Shown: piece by piece, positions 1 through 42,810 of the stretch
How positions within the stretch are numbered: the stretch's first letter is position 1
How the letters are laid out: each line of letters begins with the position of its first letter
From: Leptoclinus maculatus
Lineage: Eukaryota; Chordata; Actinopteri; Perciformes; Stichaeidae
Direction of reading: 5' to 3'
Assembly: GCA_032191485.1 (NCBI GenBank)
Contig: JAVDOI010000010.1
Location: 9,754,194-9,818,193 of the forward strand
DNA length: 64,000 nucleotides
Translations under genes and position numbers: made by a program
The notes under the pieces: generated by a model
Database searches by the model: none
What the model was told of the DNA's origin: nothing
What the model saw: only the letters and a program-made list of their open reading frames with translations

Positions 1-1374
1 TTAAAAGAATTAGAATCTGGTTGATTTTCATCCCATCTTCGTAACCCCACTGGAGAACCATCCATCCACCTTAAACCACAGTTTGAATTATGACGTATAA
101 TTGTGCAAACACATTCACATTAGACCTTTTTATCCAACTTTTTGCCATTCTGCAGTAATGGTAAATAAGCAGAGGACAAATTAAATATAGAGGCGACAAT
201 AAATGTAGTTTAAAAAAACCCACTAAAAATCAAGAAAACTGCTTAGAAAATCAAGCTGAAGTTTTCAATTAGTTTAAATGTCAGTACCAGTAATACTTAC
301 AAATAATAAAATACTGATAAACTTAAAATAAAACAAAAAGCGGGATCATTTTTTACTCTCCATATATATAAATATATATATATGTGTGAGGATAGACCTC
401 TTAAAAGTAGTGCAAAGTGACATGCATACTGTAATCGATAGGCCAAAGAGTTTTCACGAACCAATGATTCACTGTATTCAATTTCATGGCATTCATTGAT
501 ACTCACCATAATGACCCATCGAGATCCACTGACAAACCTATATAATAGGACCCATAGCTTCTTGAAATCTGTGAACACATACACATGAATACACACGCTT
601 TTAGACCTACTTCTTTCAACATAAATAGAAGTTGAATTGTTGTTTAGCAAACCAAAGAAAATAGACACCTACCTGTTTCCATAAGAAGACATTTTCTTCT
701 TTACTGTTGAGAGATACCAAGTCACCATGCCTCTGCTGACAGAAGTGACGAGCATCCTCCATGGGCATTGTGTTTCTGTTAATAAAGTACTGATTCCCTC
801 TCCACACAATCCAACCATCTGAAGTGCGGTTGTAGACTGCAAAGGTTTTAGAAACATATTGACAATTTGTGTTTTACTTTGAAGTGTCTTTCTGTTATAG
901 TAAATCTTTTACAGCTTAATGTCTGTCAAATGAAAGGTTACACATCATCAAAGTGAATGATTTTTAATGGTACTCGCTAGAAGTTGTAATATTACTGATG
1001 CCAAGTGTCGCTTTTTTTGTTTGGTTTTGTTTTAAGATGTATTGGTCTGGTCAAGTGGACCAATATTATCCTGCATGTAAATGACCTGATGAATGGAAAA
1101 GTGTTTTTGAATGCTCACAGTCTTCACATCTTTAAAACATATCTTTGTTCGTATTTCACTTGGATTTGTTCAATTCTGATTTAGCAAAACATCTTAAACA
1201 GTCAATTGTAAGACTGTCGTGATCGTTTTGATTCCTGCTCATTATTATAGTAATCTCAATTTCTCAACCTCAACATTTTAAATGACTACTCAAAAATGTG
1301 ACATGTGAAGTTATACCCGGTCTAACCAGACATCGCCAGTTTCCCAATATGTTGTCATTTGATATTTTCACCAC

Positions 1375-1407
<33 letters not shown>

Positions 1408-1454
1408 TAACTTACCCACTGCAGTATTATTTGGAGGTATTTTTGGAGTCACTC
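1..1454 (-). other. mrc1: mrc1 exons 16-19: linker and CTLD5 (partial)
   Basis: Exon 16 (1454-1416, 39 nt) encodes the Pro-rich linker GVTPKIPPNNTAV. Exon 17 is 836-673 (YNRTSDGWIVW...LWKQ). Exon 18 is 568-507 (ISRSYGSYYIGLSVDLDGSL). Exon 19 starts at 69 and runs off the window (WMDGSPVGLRRWDENQPDSN). Phases 1, 0 and 2 agree. Where mammals have EPN, this CTLD5 reads QPD. Confidence 0.82.
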
Positions 1455-4400
1455 CTGTAAGGCCACAAACGAGTGTCAATTTCATGTAGAGAGAACACAA
1501 ACACATCTGCCACTGTCCCCACTCTGTCCTCTGCTATGAGTCGAATATCGTACTGTGGGATAATGTAAACGAATAAGGGGAGCATGGCAGTACCGTGGGC
1601 GTTGGTTTGACCACTCACGCTATCAATTACTATGAATAACAGTATCTAGCAAATTACTTGCCAAATTTGAATAATTGATCAATTCATCGCACAGCTCTAT
1701 TGGATGATTAACCATTGTGAAAGTTGACTCATTTCACTTGATTGTCCTGAGTTAATGAATTTGTAAATGTGCTGCATCTACAGTCAGCACGCTACTTTTT
1801 GTCTTTTATTGAAAAGCCTGGTTTTAATATCTGAACTGGTTACTGGACAGATAAAGCAAAGATAAATCAAGTATGTTATCATACAAGTCACATCAACTCT
1901 TCACCCCCACTTTTGGAGATGTGTTTGTGATAAAGATGTGTATGGAGGAAGGCAATCAAAGGCATGAAATATCATGCATGTACAAGTCAGTTTTTCCTGG
2001 ATGTCTTCGGACGAGACAAAAAAAAATAGGCAATCAGTACACATTTTATTCAACTGTACCTGCACGGATCTGACACAGCCAGTCGTTGTAACTCTCACAG
2101 CTCACATCGTTCCAGGACCCGACCTCATCCCAGTTATACGTTCTGAATTCAGCACAAGACTCTTCATTATTATGATTGTTTGGCTCTCCTTCCTGCCAGT
2201 GCTGATAGTTTACCTTTGAACAGAAAGAAATGACAAACAATATTGTATGTTACATATGTTTATATATAAGCACAAAAATACAGGATTGAATGATTTGGGA
2301 GCAGTTTAGTTGTAAAATGTAGGGCACAGTTAACTAACCGGGGATCCATCACTCCATGCATAACCAGTGCTCGTGTCAGGAATATGAAGTCCAATCCAGC
2401 CTCTTCCATGTCTGCAGTGCACAAAATTATATAAATGATTCATCAATCTAACTTATTTTAGCACGTCGTTGCCCTGTAGAGGCAGGACGTAACTGAAACG
2501 AGAAATACATTAAAGAAGTACTCAAGTTAGGTCTCAATAGTAGAGGAAATATTTTATTCTATTTCATCTTACTTTTATGTATGAAACCTAAAATTAATTT
2601 GCTTTTCTATAATCCAATTTTGTGCCTCTGTATGCCAGTAGTTGTGATTTTGAATCCTCTTACATACAGAGAGATATTTTACTATACAATGGTGTTGTTT
2701 TCCACTGGTATCTGGTTCTGCAACTTTAAGTTAAAGTTGTAATTAACCGGCTCATACCGTCCCACACGTAGCTCGGCATCGCTGTGGATGCTGAGCAGGT
2801 CTCCTCCGATGGCCCTGCAGTAATCCCTGGCCTCATACCAGGTCTTCTCATCTGCCCGAGGCCCTGTGAAGAACTTGAACACAACGGTGAACGTCTGATT
2901 AAAGTAGACCAGATATGTACAGCAGTAGAGTAGATTACTTGAATAGACTTTTATTTATTTTGCCCAGATTTGTATAGCATGAGAGAAACTGACTTATTTC
3001 TAATCATACAATAAAAAAAATGTCTGGCCATTTGGGAGAAGCAGAAACATTTGATTATGTACACATCCAGCAGTTATGGATCAACTTTATCATTCATTTG
3101 ACATGAGGCAGGTTCCAGTTTACCTGGCGAAGTCTAATATTTGCTCTGTTTTAACTCTGTATTGGTCTCTACCATCTTTTTTTTAGCTGCTAACACTTCC
3201 ACTATGCTCAGTAGCTAGTCAATAACTATGTGTGTTTGCTGTTTGCTGCTGCACGTAGCACAAGTTAAATAAGTTAAATAATGTTATATTTACAAAATAA
3301 AGACAAAATATGTAGAAATAGGATACAGTATGTTATGGTGATTGTGACAGGACACTGGTTTTGTTTAGTTGGTATTTGCAGGTAACATGTTTTGATTGTG
3401 TTTAGTTGAGGTCAACCTCTGAATTTACCTTCGAGCAGAAGTTTCTTGTTGCTGTTCGGATCCAGCCCTCCTCGCACTTGGTAGGGGTTTGAGTCGGTGG
3501 TGCAACGGTTAAAACGGCCCCCTCTGCCAGGTGTTTGCAGATGTATTTCTCCTTGTTGGTGCAGGGCAGCAGATCCCAGAGTCCGGCCAAAATCCCAGTT
3601 GTCATGGCAACGCAGCCCTGTTGGTTACCTTGAAGTTGTTGAAGATACAAAATAGTGAAGTGTAAGTGATGTAGCTACTGTTTGTGCCCTCTATTTTAAA
3701 GATGGAATCTCTCTCTCTCCATACCTGGCATTTCAGCGTTCCAGTGAGTAAACTTCACTAAATCTGTGTTGGTCCACACAAGTTGATCAATGTTCTTCTG
3801 ATTGGAGAGGCCTAACCAGAAGTATTTCTCTGATCTCAACCCCACCAAGCTGATAAGGAAGGCATTGTCCACCCTGGAAATATTTACAATAGATTGTCTC
3901 ATCCTGTGAAACACTCGTACAATGTATAGTACTTCCACACACAGTTATATCATGGCTAATAAAAAACATGAGGCGTTGTTACCCATTTGAAACATCAGCT
4001 AAGTAGGAATCTGAGCTCTTGCAGTCATCTTTAGCTTCATCAAACGTCTTCGTCTCTGCTCCCACAAAGTAGCAGTAGGAGCCATGTCTTTTCCACCCCT
4101 GTAGGAAGCCGAGCACTGATTAGAACTGAGTAGTTTTAAAATGCGACATATCCATTTTGTTCATAAAAGACATTTATCTGCAGTGCGTGATGTAGATGCT
4201 TAGCTGATGTTCAGCTGAACGTGATATTGAACCAGTTACTTTTCAAAGTTAATTTCAAGGCTATAATAGTGCACTTTGATTAGCCAGATGTGTTTGAAGA
4301 TCATATACTTTTTTTATAGATTATACATGTACTCACAAATTTGCAGCCTATATCCACGTCTACTTCATCTCCGGTGCGTTCAGTGGCACTCTGCTTCATA

Positions 4401-7400
4401 CAGATAAAGCCAAGTTTCTCACTACACATGCGATCGGCCCAGTTCCCATTCTGCAAGAAGAAAACATTTACATACTTGTAGATTGAATGTACTGGACGAG
4501 TGGAGTAGATGTACTTAAATTCATAATGCTTTCCGCTTTGTAAATATTTGGGTTAAAAAACAACAACTATGAGAGTAATAATAGAAAAGAAAAGAATCCG
4601 ACAAAAGGTCTTAATTTGATTGTTCGCTCAAGTTAAAATGCCTGCAAGCGTAAGGCAGTTCAGTATTTGTTGCACAAATCCAAAGCTTTTCTTAAAAATA
4701 TTGAAAAAACGAATACAACCAGGATGTTAGTTGGCCCTATGTATGATATATTCAGATATACATGTATGATATAAGAAGATTAAACTATATGTGCACCATC
4801 ATATCACATGTTGCTCCTTACCTCTCCTCTGATGATAACACAGTCATCTGCATCAGTGGAGACAACAGGTTTCCCATACTCCCAGCTGGTGAAGCTGACA
4901 GTGGAGTGGTCACTCCAGTCAAACAGCCCCTCTGTCGTTATGTCATTCAGTCCAATCCAAAGCTCATCAGTGGATGCTGCAGACATGGTCAGGGAGGAAT
5001 GTGCCTCATGTCAACCCGTGGCTAAAATTTCATAATGTTAATAAAGATCTACATATTGAAATGAATGGAGCTATTGGTACCATGCGAACATTGGTAAAGA
5101 TGGATTGTAGACATTGAATCTGTCAGTAAGTGTTGTCTAAATCCTACTTCATGGAGATATATTGAATTTGTTTATTCAATATACTGCATTTTACAAGCAT
5201 CAGTGTCATTAATTCATTTCCAATTTTGAGATTGATTCATGTTAGGATGATTTGAGCACAATCAAGAAAAGTCCCTTATTTAACATGATTTGCTTGGAAA
5301 AGTAAGTACATCCTATTGTATTTCTTAGACTTGCAGTCGTGAAAAACACAATTGTTTAAAGTCTGAGTGCGCATGGGTCCTCCCTTCCTATTCTGACTTG
5401 TTGAGCTCTTTGGATTCTCATATTTAATGTAAAAAAAGATTTACGTTTTAAAATCAGTCTACAGCTGAAACACACAGAAGGTTGGACTGTCTTCCTGTCT
5501 ATTGTCATCACGTACCGAATCCAAGTTGCGAGACGACAAAGCTTTGGTCCTCCACATTGCGGATGCTCACTAAGTCCCCGCCCTCTTTGCGGCACTCTCT
5601 CTGAGCACCAGACCATGTTTGAACAACACGATGAAGGTGAAAGCAGTGGCCATTGTAGGGAATCCAAGGGGGTGAGCAAAAACCCTGCTCAACTGATGAA
5701 GAAAAGAACAAAAGATAAATGGGATTTATTGACTGATGCGGTGAACGTGTCACATAGAGAAACAATACAGTAGTTAGAGGAGGGTAGAATACAATAGTGT
5801 AGAATATGTGTCTGTACTTTGGGGAGGAGATGGCGGGGCCCCGTCTTTGTAGCATACGTAGCCCTGTTTCTTGACGCAGGATGAACTTTGCCAGGTTTGC
5901 TCCCCAGCAGTGTCAAGAAATGCACAATTGTGCCCCGGATTAGGAGTTGGATTTCCTAAAACAAGATGATGATGATTTTAATTGAGATTCCTCCTTTACT
6001 AGTGCAGATCCACATACACCACGTCCTTGAGAGTTTTCACATCAGGTATAACACCTGCATGTTTCGATAATTTAAAATCTTTTGTTGGATTTGTAGTTTC
6101 AAAAATGAATAAATACTGCATTTACTTTCACTTCACTGGATAAACTGACTAAGATAACCTGGTATCTACAATAAAATCCTTAGATATTATAAGGCTTAAC
6201 ATCTCAGTGAATTGAATGCAATGCATACAATGACCCTGAATTAAAAGGAGAATTGATAGGATCTAGACCTATCGCAAGACATAAAAGGTAGAATTACACA
6301 GATGGAAATACTAATTATAATTGATGAAAAGAAAAATGTCGTTTATATGGGTTTGCCTTGTTAAAAAAAGTATACACCTGCATTAACTGATGTTTGGTCA
6401 CATGGGGGCAGCAGCAACAACCAGTAAACACAACACTGACATATCATCACCTAATAGTTTAAGACTTCGCAAACAGTTGCTTATTTACACACACAGCAGA
6501 TACTAAGCAACATTATCATTCTTTTGGGGCCGTGTATGTGTCCACCTGATGAAGGTAAGTCAAATATTTTGAGCTCTGTTTTTGGTCTCCACCAAATCCT
6601 GAGGGCAATGCCTGTCTCTTTAGCTGCTAAATGCTCCTCTGTGTTCAGCAGATAGTCGCTAACATTGTCTGTTTGATTCTGGGCAGAACGAAAACTGTTG
6701 GTTTTCTGAACTTTATATCTAAAAACTCCCTGTGTCTGGGAACAATGCTGGTGAGTGCCATTAGAGTGAACCATAACCTGAAAGTTTCAGGCTCTAAAAC
6801 CAAAGAAATGAGCTGAATGCAGACATTAAAATCCCACAAAGAGACAAACCTTCGTCACATACAAACAGACAGTGCTCCATTGTTAATATACAAATATTGA
6901 CTATAGCTGCTTTAAGGTTTTAAGGGGAATTACCACCCTTGAAGACTGGGTGAAGTTATGCAAACTCACACCAGGGATTTTTCTTTTTTCTTTAAGTTGT
7001 TAGTAACCTTCTGTATAGCTCTAGTCTTATATGGTCATTGCTTAAAGGAACTCCAGCAGAGCATTTTAAACCTTTGTACTGGAGTGAAGACTTACCTGTG
7101 CTCCATCTCAGATAACGGAAGGGCTTACTATCAGACCACTGCCAGCCATGTTGTGGGTCCAGCATCAGCCCAATCCAAAGTTTTTGTTTCCCTGATCCCA
7201 ATAGCGCTGTAGTGTTTATTTGTGTTTGTGTGGTTGAGAGGGACAAAAAAGGAAAAGGACAGAGTAAAGAAATTGTTCCTCTTTTCCACATTGTTCCTCT
7301 TTTTCATTGTTTTAAAACAAGTCAGCAGAAAGACAGAATTCACTGCACAAAGAAATAAAACAAAGCACACAAAAACACGCAAGGGAAATTTCACAAGATG

Positions 7401-9196
7401 AACCATGAAATACCGTTACTGATACCGGTTTGGTCCATGGGTGCAAAAAGTAACAGTCGAGGTCATTTCATCATTCATTTTTTAAACTGAAACAGAGCTA
7501 CAACCCTTGTCTATTATCCATTGAATAATGCAATTTCAGTTGATTCAAATACAAATAGGCTAAATTCAAAATGTTATATAGGAAACATGTCAAATTATAT
7601 TTTACAACAAATTTTAACTTTGTAAACATTTTTAAGATTTTCTTTCATTGTTTCTTAAGTATCAAATGTACTGCATCTTTATCATATTGATTTCTTTCTT
7701 AGGATGGATGCATTAAACATCAAATAGCAATTCATAAAAATGATTCATATTGAATGAGAAGGTTTTTTTTTTGTATTTATATCAAAACATTTAACTCATG
7801 CAATATAGGCAATTTTTTAACAATATCTATATAAAGTAACCCCTCTATGTTGGGTCAGTTTCAGTACCAGCTAACGTCCACCAGGTGACATCTTACCTGA
7901 GACAAAAGCCTGCTGGTGAGGATCCGTGATGCTGAGCAGGGCGGCACTCTGCTGTTTGCAGCTGGCTTCAGCCTGGGACCACGTCAGCACCGACTGTCTG
8001 TTGATCTGGTAATACTCTCCTGTTACAATGTTCTTCGCCCAGTGGTCTGTGGCTGTGCATCAATACAGCAAAATAGAAAACTACATTTGTTAGTCATTGA
8101 AACAACAGTGCTTTGTGTTAATAAGCATCAGAGATGTTGACTAAACTAATGGACAACAACTTGTAGTGTAATCTAATGTGTGCTCTGAAACTGAATTATT
8201 CTTCCTGAAGATGCATGTAGTGCTGGCATGTGGGATTCAAATCTTAAATTCAGTACTCACAAGTAGTCGGGCAGTATCCCCACTGCTCATGTTCAAATTT
8301 TGTATTAACCGCACACCAAGCGCGCTTTGTTGAGGAGTCGTACGTTGTGCAGTCTGCAAACCACCGGTCTTTGTACAGGAAGGGAAACTTGCAGATCTTA
8401 CCAAACGCGTTTCCTTCAATGGTATAAAGATCTAAAAAAAGGACAAAAGAGGTTGATCACTTTAAATCGTTTTAAATTGTCGCAAATTAATGATTCTGCA
8501 AAGATGTATTGTTTTGCCAATTGTTTTTAGGGCAGACCTAAATCATTTTTTCATCATCATCTTTTCTTCACTACTGATTGACTTTAGGCGTGCACAACCA
8601 AACTCCAGTCAGGAGGAACTTGATGCATCATTCTACTTGATCATACGTCACCTGACACTGAGAGTCAGGTGTTCGATAAATCCCAGTACAATCATGCATA
8701 TTTGCTCATGTATTGTGTTGTTCAGTTTTAATACTGTACCTCTGTATGTTCTCGAACAGGCGCCGCTGGATGTCCCTGTGATTGTGAGCTCGTTATTCGG
8801 CCCGACAGTTTTGGAGAGGGCGATTGATTCGTCAGGTTTGACTTCGATGTAGAGCTGTGTGTCTTTGAGAGCAAGCATTGTCACATTCTTGCATACCCAC
8901 TTTTGAAGCTCACTGCTGTCGTCACAATCATAGAGGCTTACTTCACTTCCCACACTTTTGCCCTGAGCTCCAAGGCACTTTCTGGTTGAGGTCACAAAAA
9001 GACGATTACCAGTTGTCCAGCGCATGTCAAGACAGCGGGTGTATTTTTTCACCAAACAAAAACCAGTGGCTTTGTTAGAGATTGAGAATGGAGAATCTGA
9101 AGAGATCAAAAAGATGTCAAAAGAAAAATCTGTTTAAATGATGTTGCATAATATTGTATTTTGTGCATATGGTCCTCTTACAATCATTGTCAGAAA

Positions 9197-9264
<68 letters not shown>

Positions 9265-9734
9265 GTATGAGACATCTAATTTCAAATGTACTTTTTTCAT
9301 TAATTTTCTTTTCAACTGGAGCTCCTCTCTTTTCAAAACTGTGATGGACTAGAGATGCACTCAGAGCATCCTTCAAACCTAGTCTGTTGCTGTAGTGGTG
9401 TCCACTCTTCGTTAAGCCCAAATGTACAATTTGGTATAATCATAATTTACAAAATACTATAAAATAGTTTTGATTTCAGTCCTGTAGTGAAGTCAATGAG
9501 AATCTAAATCACTTCCAATACAACAAATATTCAGTAAAACTAATGTATGAAGATAGCTGATCTTTGCATCAGTACCATGAGATATTAGACACATAAATAC
9601 ATACATACACATAAGAAAGCTTTAGTGCATACTGTACCATTTCTTGTTGAACATGTTGGGATGAAGAGCACAAAGGCTGCAAGAGTTATCCTCTGGCTGA
9701 GCATTCTTCCGATAAGTCTCAGAGCAGGAGACAT
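1..9734 (-). CDS. mrc1: Macrophage mannose receptor 1 (5' part, truncated at left edge)
   Basis: Endocytic type I receptor of macrophages and endothelium that takes up mannosylated and sulfated glycans. 19 exons are readable, from 9734 leftwards, about 872 codons, and the phases agree throughout. Order: signal peptide (MLSQRITLAAFVLF...), ricin-like Cys-rich domain, fibronectin II, then C-type lectin domains (CTLD) 1-4 and part of 5. CTLD4 has the mannose-type EPN motif and a WND calcium motif, while CTLD2 and CTLD3 lack EPN; that pattern fits MRC1 better than MRC2, PLA2R1 or LY75. The remaining CTLDs, membrane segment and tail lie beyond the left edge. The start could be Met at 9734 or the in-frame Met at 9704; the second leaves a cleaner signal peptide. 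Family certain, MRC1 likely; the a/b copy cannot be decided. Confidence 0.88.
1376..1407. repeat. (GT)n microsatellite in mrc1 intron 16
   Basis: About 16 GT units with one interruption at 1381, beginning 9 bases downstream (minus strand) of the exon 16 donor. Confidence 0.95.
2060..4098 (-). other. mrc1: mrc1 exons 10-15: C-type lectin domains 3 and 4
   Basis: Exons 4098-3983, 3873-3725, 3628-3429 (end of CTLD3, linker, start of CTLD4), 2873-2758, 2411-2339 and 2213-2060. CTLD4 carries the mannose/GlcNAc-type set: EGEPNNHNNEESC followed by SWNDVSC and NDWLCQI. CTLD4 is the main calcium-dependent mannose-binding domain of MRC1, so this site looks functional. CTLD3 lacks EPN. Confidence 0.87.
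4337..8052 (-). other. mrc1: mrc1 exons 4-9: C-type lectin domains 1 and 2
   Basis: CTLD1: exons 8052-7897, 7206-7096 and 5955-5818. CTLD2: exons 5692-5516, 4976-4822 and 4450-4337. Both show the WIGL core (LWIGLMLDPQHGWQWSD; LWIGLNDITTEGLFDWSD) and paired cysteines. Neither has an EPN or QPD sugar motif, so calcium-dependent sugar binding is unlikely here, as in mammalian MRC1 CTLD1-2. The intron between exons 5 and 6 (5956-7095) holds no other gene that I can see. Confidence 0.87.
8261..8431 (-). other. mrc1: mrc1 exon 3: fibronectin type II domain
   Basis: A single exon, phase 1 at both ends. It reads DLYTIEGNAFGKICKFPFLY, then KDRWFADCT, RAWCAV and EQWGYC. The four cysteines and the aromatic residues are at FnII spacing. 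FnII domains of this family bind collagen. Confidence 0.9.
8740..9734 (-). other. mrc1: mrc1 exons 1-2: signal peptide and Cys-rich (ricin B) domain
   Basis: Exon 1 is 9734-9638 and ends in phase 1 at a GTACAG donor. Exon 2 is 9096-8740 and opens after a tctcttcag acceptor. It encodes a beta-trefoil ricin-type domain with the expected features: FCLVKKYTRCLDMRW near the start, KCLGAQGKSVGS, the LQKWVCKN block and a closing CSRTYRG. In mammals this domain binds sulfated GalNAc. Confidence 0.88.
9199..9260. repeat. (AT)31 microsatellite in mrc1 intron 1
   Basis: 62 bases of uninterrupted AT between exons 1 and 2 of mrc1. Confidence 0.97.
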
Positions 9735-12700
9735 TGTCCACGCATTGCAAGCAGAGGACTTATGAGCATGGACATGGAAAGGAGGGAATCTTAATACCCC
9801 TGACACTGTCATTTTTTTTTTCTTCTTCTCATTGAGAAAGTGTCATGTTTCAGATTGGCACATTTCAGCATTTTGCTACTGGTAAAAAAGGGGGGTTGGG
9901 ATACAAAAAAGCAAAAAAGCGCCATCCACTTCCTGTCCTGGAACGAAATGATGTGTGAGAGATTCATGCTAAACATGACTCATGAGTCAATGGTCCAGTG
10001 CAGCATCCACACTCATAGACTTTGAGTCACATTCCCGATATCTGCTGCTGGTGTCTGCACGTTGACACTGCAAAGAGACGACTTTTCAGTGCATTCTAAT
10101 GTAAAAATGTGGATGACACATTGAAAGAGTCACATTTCCAGGCTTATAGCAGGAAACACTGCGTCTAATTCACTGTTCAGTGACGTCATGTTCATGTTGA
10201 TCAAACCCGCCATCTTATTAGCGGCACGAAGCGTGGATCAATGTATCGGTCTGTTACTTCATGATTATGTATTCGATATTCTTAAGACTGGTGAGCCATT
10301 GTATCTGTTCTATGAAAGCGTTATTATTTTTTTTCTCATACAGAATAATAGTGGGAGACGTGAAAAGAAAATAACTTCCCAATCAGAGCTGAGTATGTCG
10401 ATTTTTTCAACTCAAACATGCAATCTTCAGACTTTTGAGAGATTAAAAACAGCCTGACACTTTGAATCCACTCCTTCTTGCTACTAAAGTCTTAGTTTGC
10501 CCGAACAGCCCCTCAACCTCTTAGTAACACCCAAGCAACCACTTTATTCTTCTTTGTAACATAGATATTTTTTGTAACACCCCACTGTCACCGTTCCTGC
10601 AAATTTACCAGCAAAAATGAACTAGAGGAATGCTCTACTCTTTCCTGTGTAGCATGATTGGACTATAGGCTACAACTGCAATTGCAATCGGTTGTGCAAC
10701 CCTGTGTTGCAGAAGACAATAAATGATCCTTGAACCATCCCAAACACCTTAGCAAACATTGTGCAACCACTTTTTTTAAAATTGCAAAGCATCTGCCCTG
10801 TAAAAAATAAGCAATAAGCTAGTGAGTTTTGCTTTTCAACCTTGCATGCTTGCATGAAAAGGTGGTTAAAAGTCACAAATATGCTGAGAGCTGATGAAGA
10901 GAAAATGTTGTGCATCCTGAGTGTAGCAACACAATATCCTGTTTGGGGGCAGAGGCATTCAGATGTTGAGGTTGGTTCTCCAACTCTGCCTTTACATCTA
11001 TCATAGCATTTTGTATTTTCACTTCCTCTTTGGTTATTCTCCTTTTTGGCGCGGAGGGCTGTGCTGAAATATGAACTTTTGTGACTGCAATGATTGTTTT
11101 TATGAAGCCTGTAAGTAGAACTAGTGGAGTTTTATACTGCTGTAGTTTCTTAGTAACTTTGTCCCACATTATTCCGTCAAATCTCTATCTCCTAATATGT
11201 TAAGGGTCATATATGGTGAAGAAAAAAAGATGATGTGCTTTTTTATGTTTTCTTTGATCCCATCAACCTGCCAGGGCCTGCAGATGAAAATTAGCCTGTT
11301 AAATCTGGCACATATATATGTAACGAAATAAACATAAGATTTGACAAAAAGTGAACTGCTCTGCAGTCTCCCCCTTCAGGACGTCACATATAACCAGCTC
11401 GCCCTTTCACTGCTACTTTCAGAGTGCTGCAAGCTCACTAATGGAGCATGAGATGCACACTTAAAACCACAAAGGACCCCCCAGGGAACCCAATTCCAAC
11501 CCAAACCAAAAACTGATAAACACAAAAAAGTCCCCCAAAGGTAAAACAACACTAATCTACTCCAAATTTGTATCAATAAAGACTGTGGGGCAAGTAAACA
11601 AAATACCATGTGCACCAAGAGCATTGTAATTAATAAATAGACGTATAACACATTTAACAGAGCTTGTAGCGGCTGAATCCAAATGAAAATGGCTCTGTAA
11701 AACAAAATTAAATAAAAGTTAACGAGCTGTTTGATTCTAATGTACCTGCTGTTTCCATTCATCCCATTTTCCCGCCTCCACCAATATTAACTTGCACACT
11801 GTTTACTTTGATCCTATATGAGTAATCTTAATTTGTGGGCGTGTACATCATGGCTTTCCCCCTCTCGCACTTAAAATTAGTTATCACTGGCCACTTTCTC
11901 CTCTCCCCCTTTCAGTCCACAAACAAACTTTTGCTCAGGCATTTTGATAAAGTGCCATTTGTGAGATGATGTCACTGTCAGTTTCATTGGCCGGATGCCT
12001 GAACACCTTACAGGTGTGACCTGAGACCTTTTAAGATAAGTAGGTTTACAGCCCATGTAGAGGAAAGAGGAAGAGGATGTTAATGAGGGTATTGAATGGA
12101 TCTTTAACAGCTCAGCTGCAGTCATAGTAGTTTTGTATTGTATTCTATGAGGTTTGATCTCTGTCATGTTGTAGTACTCTGCTACCTTGAGTGGTTTGAC
12201 TGTTGTTGAACAAAGTTATTATCAATAGCTCTTTCTCTCTGTTTTGCAGAAAACTTGTTGACCTCATGCATTGAAACTAGAACATTGAGTATCTCATATT
12301 CCTGGTATTTTGATATCCCAGTTGGAAAGTCAGATAAGATTCAATAAAGCTTGCCCACCTTCATGCTAATATTGCTTGTGCCAAATTCATCAAATACTTT
12401 TAGTTAATGCTGTTTGTTTGAATTTACATGTATGCTTTACATGTATGCTTATCTTGTTCTAGGTCAAAGTTCACCCTTATTAATATTTACCAAAACAAAA
12501 AAGTCACTGCTATGTAACAGTCGTGAGAAATGCAATGAGGATCATAAAGACAAGCGACGGAAATGTAATGCAGTTCACTGAGAACACTCTGGACTTTAAG
12601 CTTTAAGGGTTTACCGATAAGGAATCACAGCCTTTGCTCAATTGTTGTAATAAAAGTTGCTCTCCAGTAATACAGTCACAAACTGTTAATCTGACGGTTA

Positions 12701-12778
12701 GCTGGGGTTGACCTCATGCTTTAAGGATCTTTACCTTTTTCTTTTGATTTTCTTGCCATTTGTGATGTTTCTTCAGAC
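9735..12778. other. Intergenic region between mrc1 and the mamdc4-like gene
   Basis: The genes diverge from here. The minus strand upstream of the mrc1 Met has a weak TATA-like gtattaag (9790-9797) and an ETS/PU.1-type AGGAAGT (9928-9934); both are suggestive only. The rest is AT-rich, with short ORFs that have no recognisable protein motif. I see no RNA gene and no identifiable transposon. Confidence 0.5.
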
Positions 12779-42328
<29,550 letters not shown>

Positions 42329-42810
42329 TCCAGATTAATAACTCCAATGAAACAAATAACCCATTTACCAATTTGTAAATTCTACCTGTGTTCTTGGGGA
42401 TATTCGATTCCCATTCTGTTATTTAGAATATTAAATATTGATGTTAGTAGGGCATTTTGCTGAGAAAATAATAGATCAAAGGATGTAATGTCGGTTAAAT
42501 GAGAAAGTATCAGTGACTCTTTAGTTTTAATCATGACAAGTGGATTAAGAAATACATGAGCAGATTTATTGCTTACCTACAAACTTGACTGAGGATTAGC
42601 GAACACTGAAAATGTTAACTACATTTTTTAGAAAAAAGAATGAAACATGTTGCAGCTTGTTTTATGTTGTTGTTGAGTGTGCCTAAACTATTTTGCAAAA
42701 AGCTTTTAGTCAAGTTGTTTTAAGAAACTGTACGTTGTAAAGATGGCTGTCTTTCTGTTCTGCTTTCTGATTTGAAACAGTTCATTAATAAATGTTTGTT
42801 CATGAGGTTT
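42329..42810 (+). terminator. mamdc4: mamdc4 3' UTR with poly(A) signal
   Basis: About 450 bases of AT-rich UTR follow the stop codon. A canonical AATAAA lies at 42787-42792, with a T-rich stretch just after it. Confidence 0.7.

Noticed and set aside
70..150. Longer reading of mrc1 exon 19 from an acceptor near 151
   Set aside because: It is in frame but meets a stop (TAA) after nine codons. The acceptor before 69 joins exon 18 in phase and gives LWWMDGSP.
9134..9421. ORFs across the AT tract coding IYIYIY repeats
   Set aside because: Pure translation of a microsatellite within an intron.
10873..11169. 98-codon minus-strand ORF in the intergenic region
   Set aside because: No domain, no splice partners and no promoter or UTR signals; probably chance.
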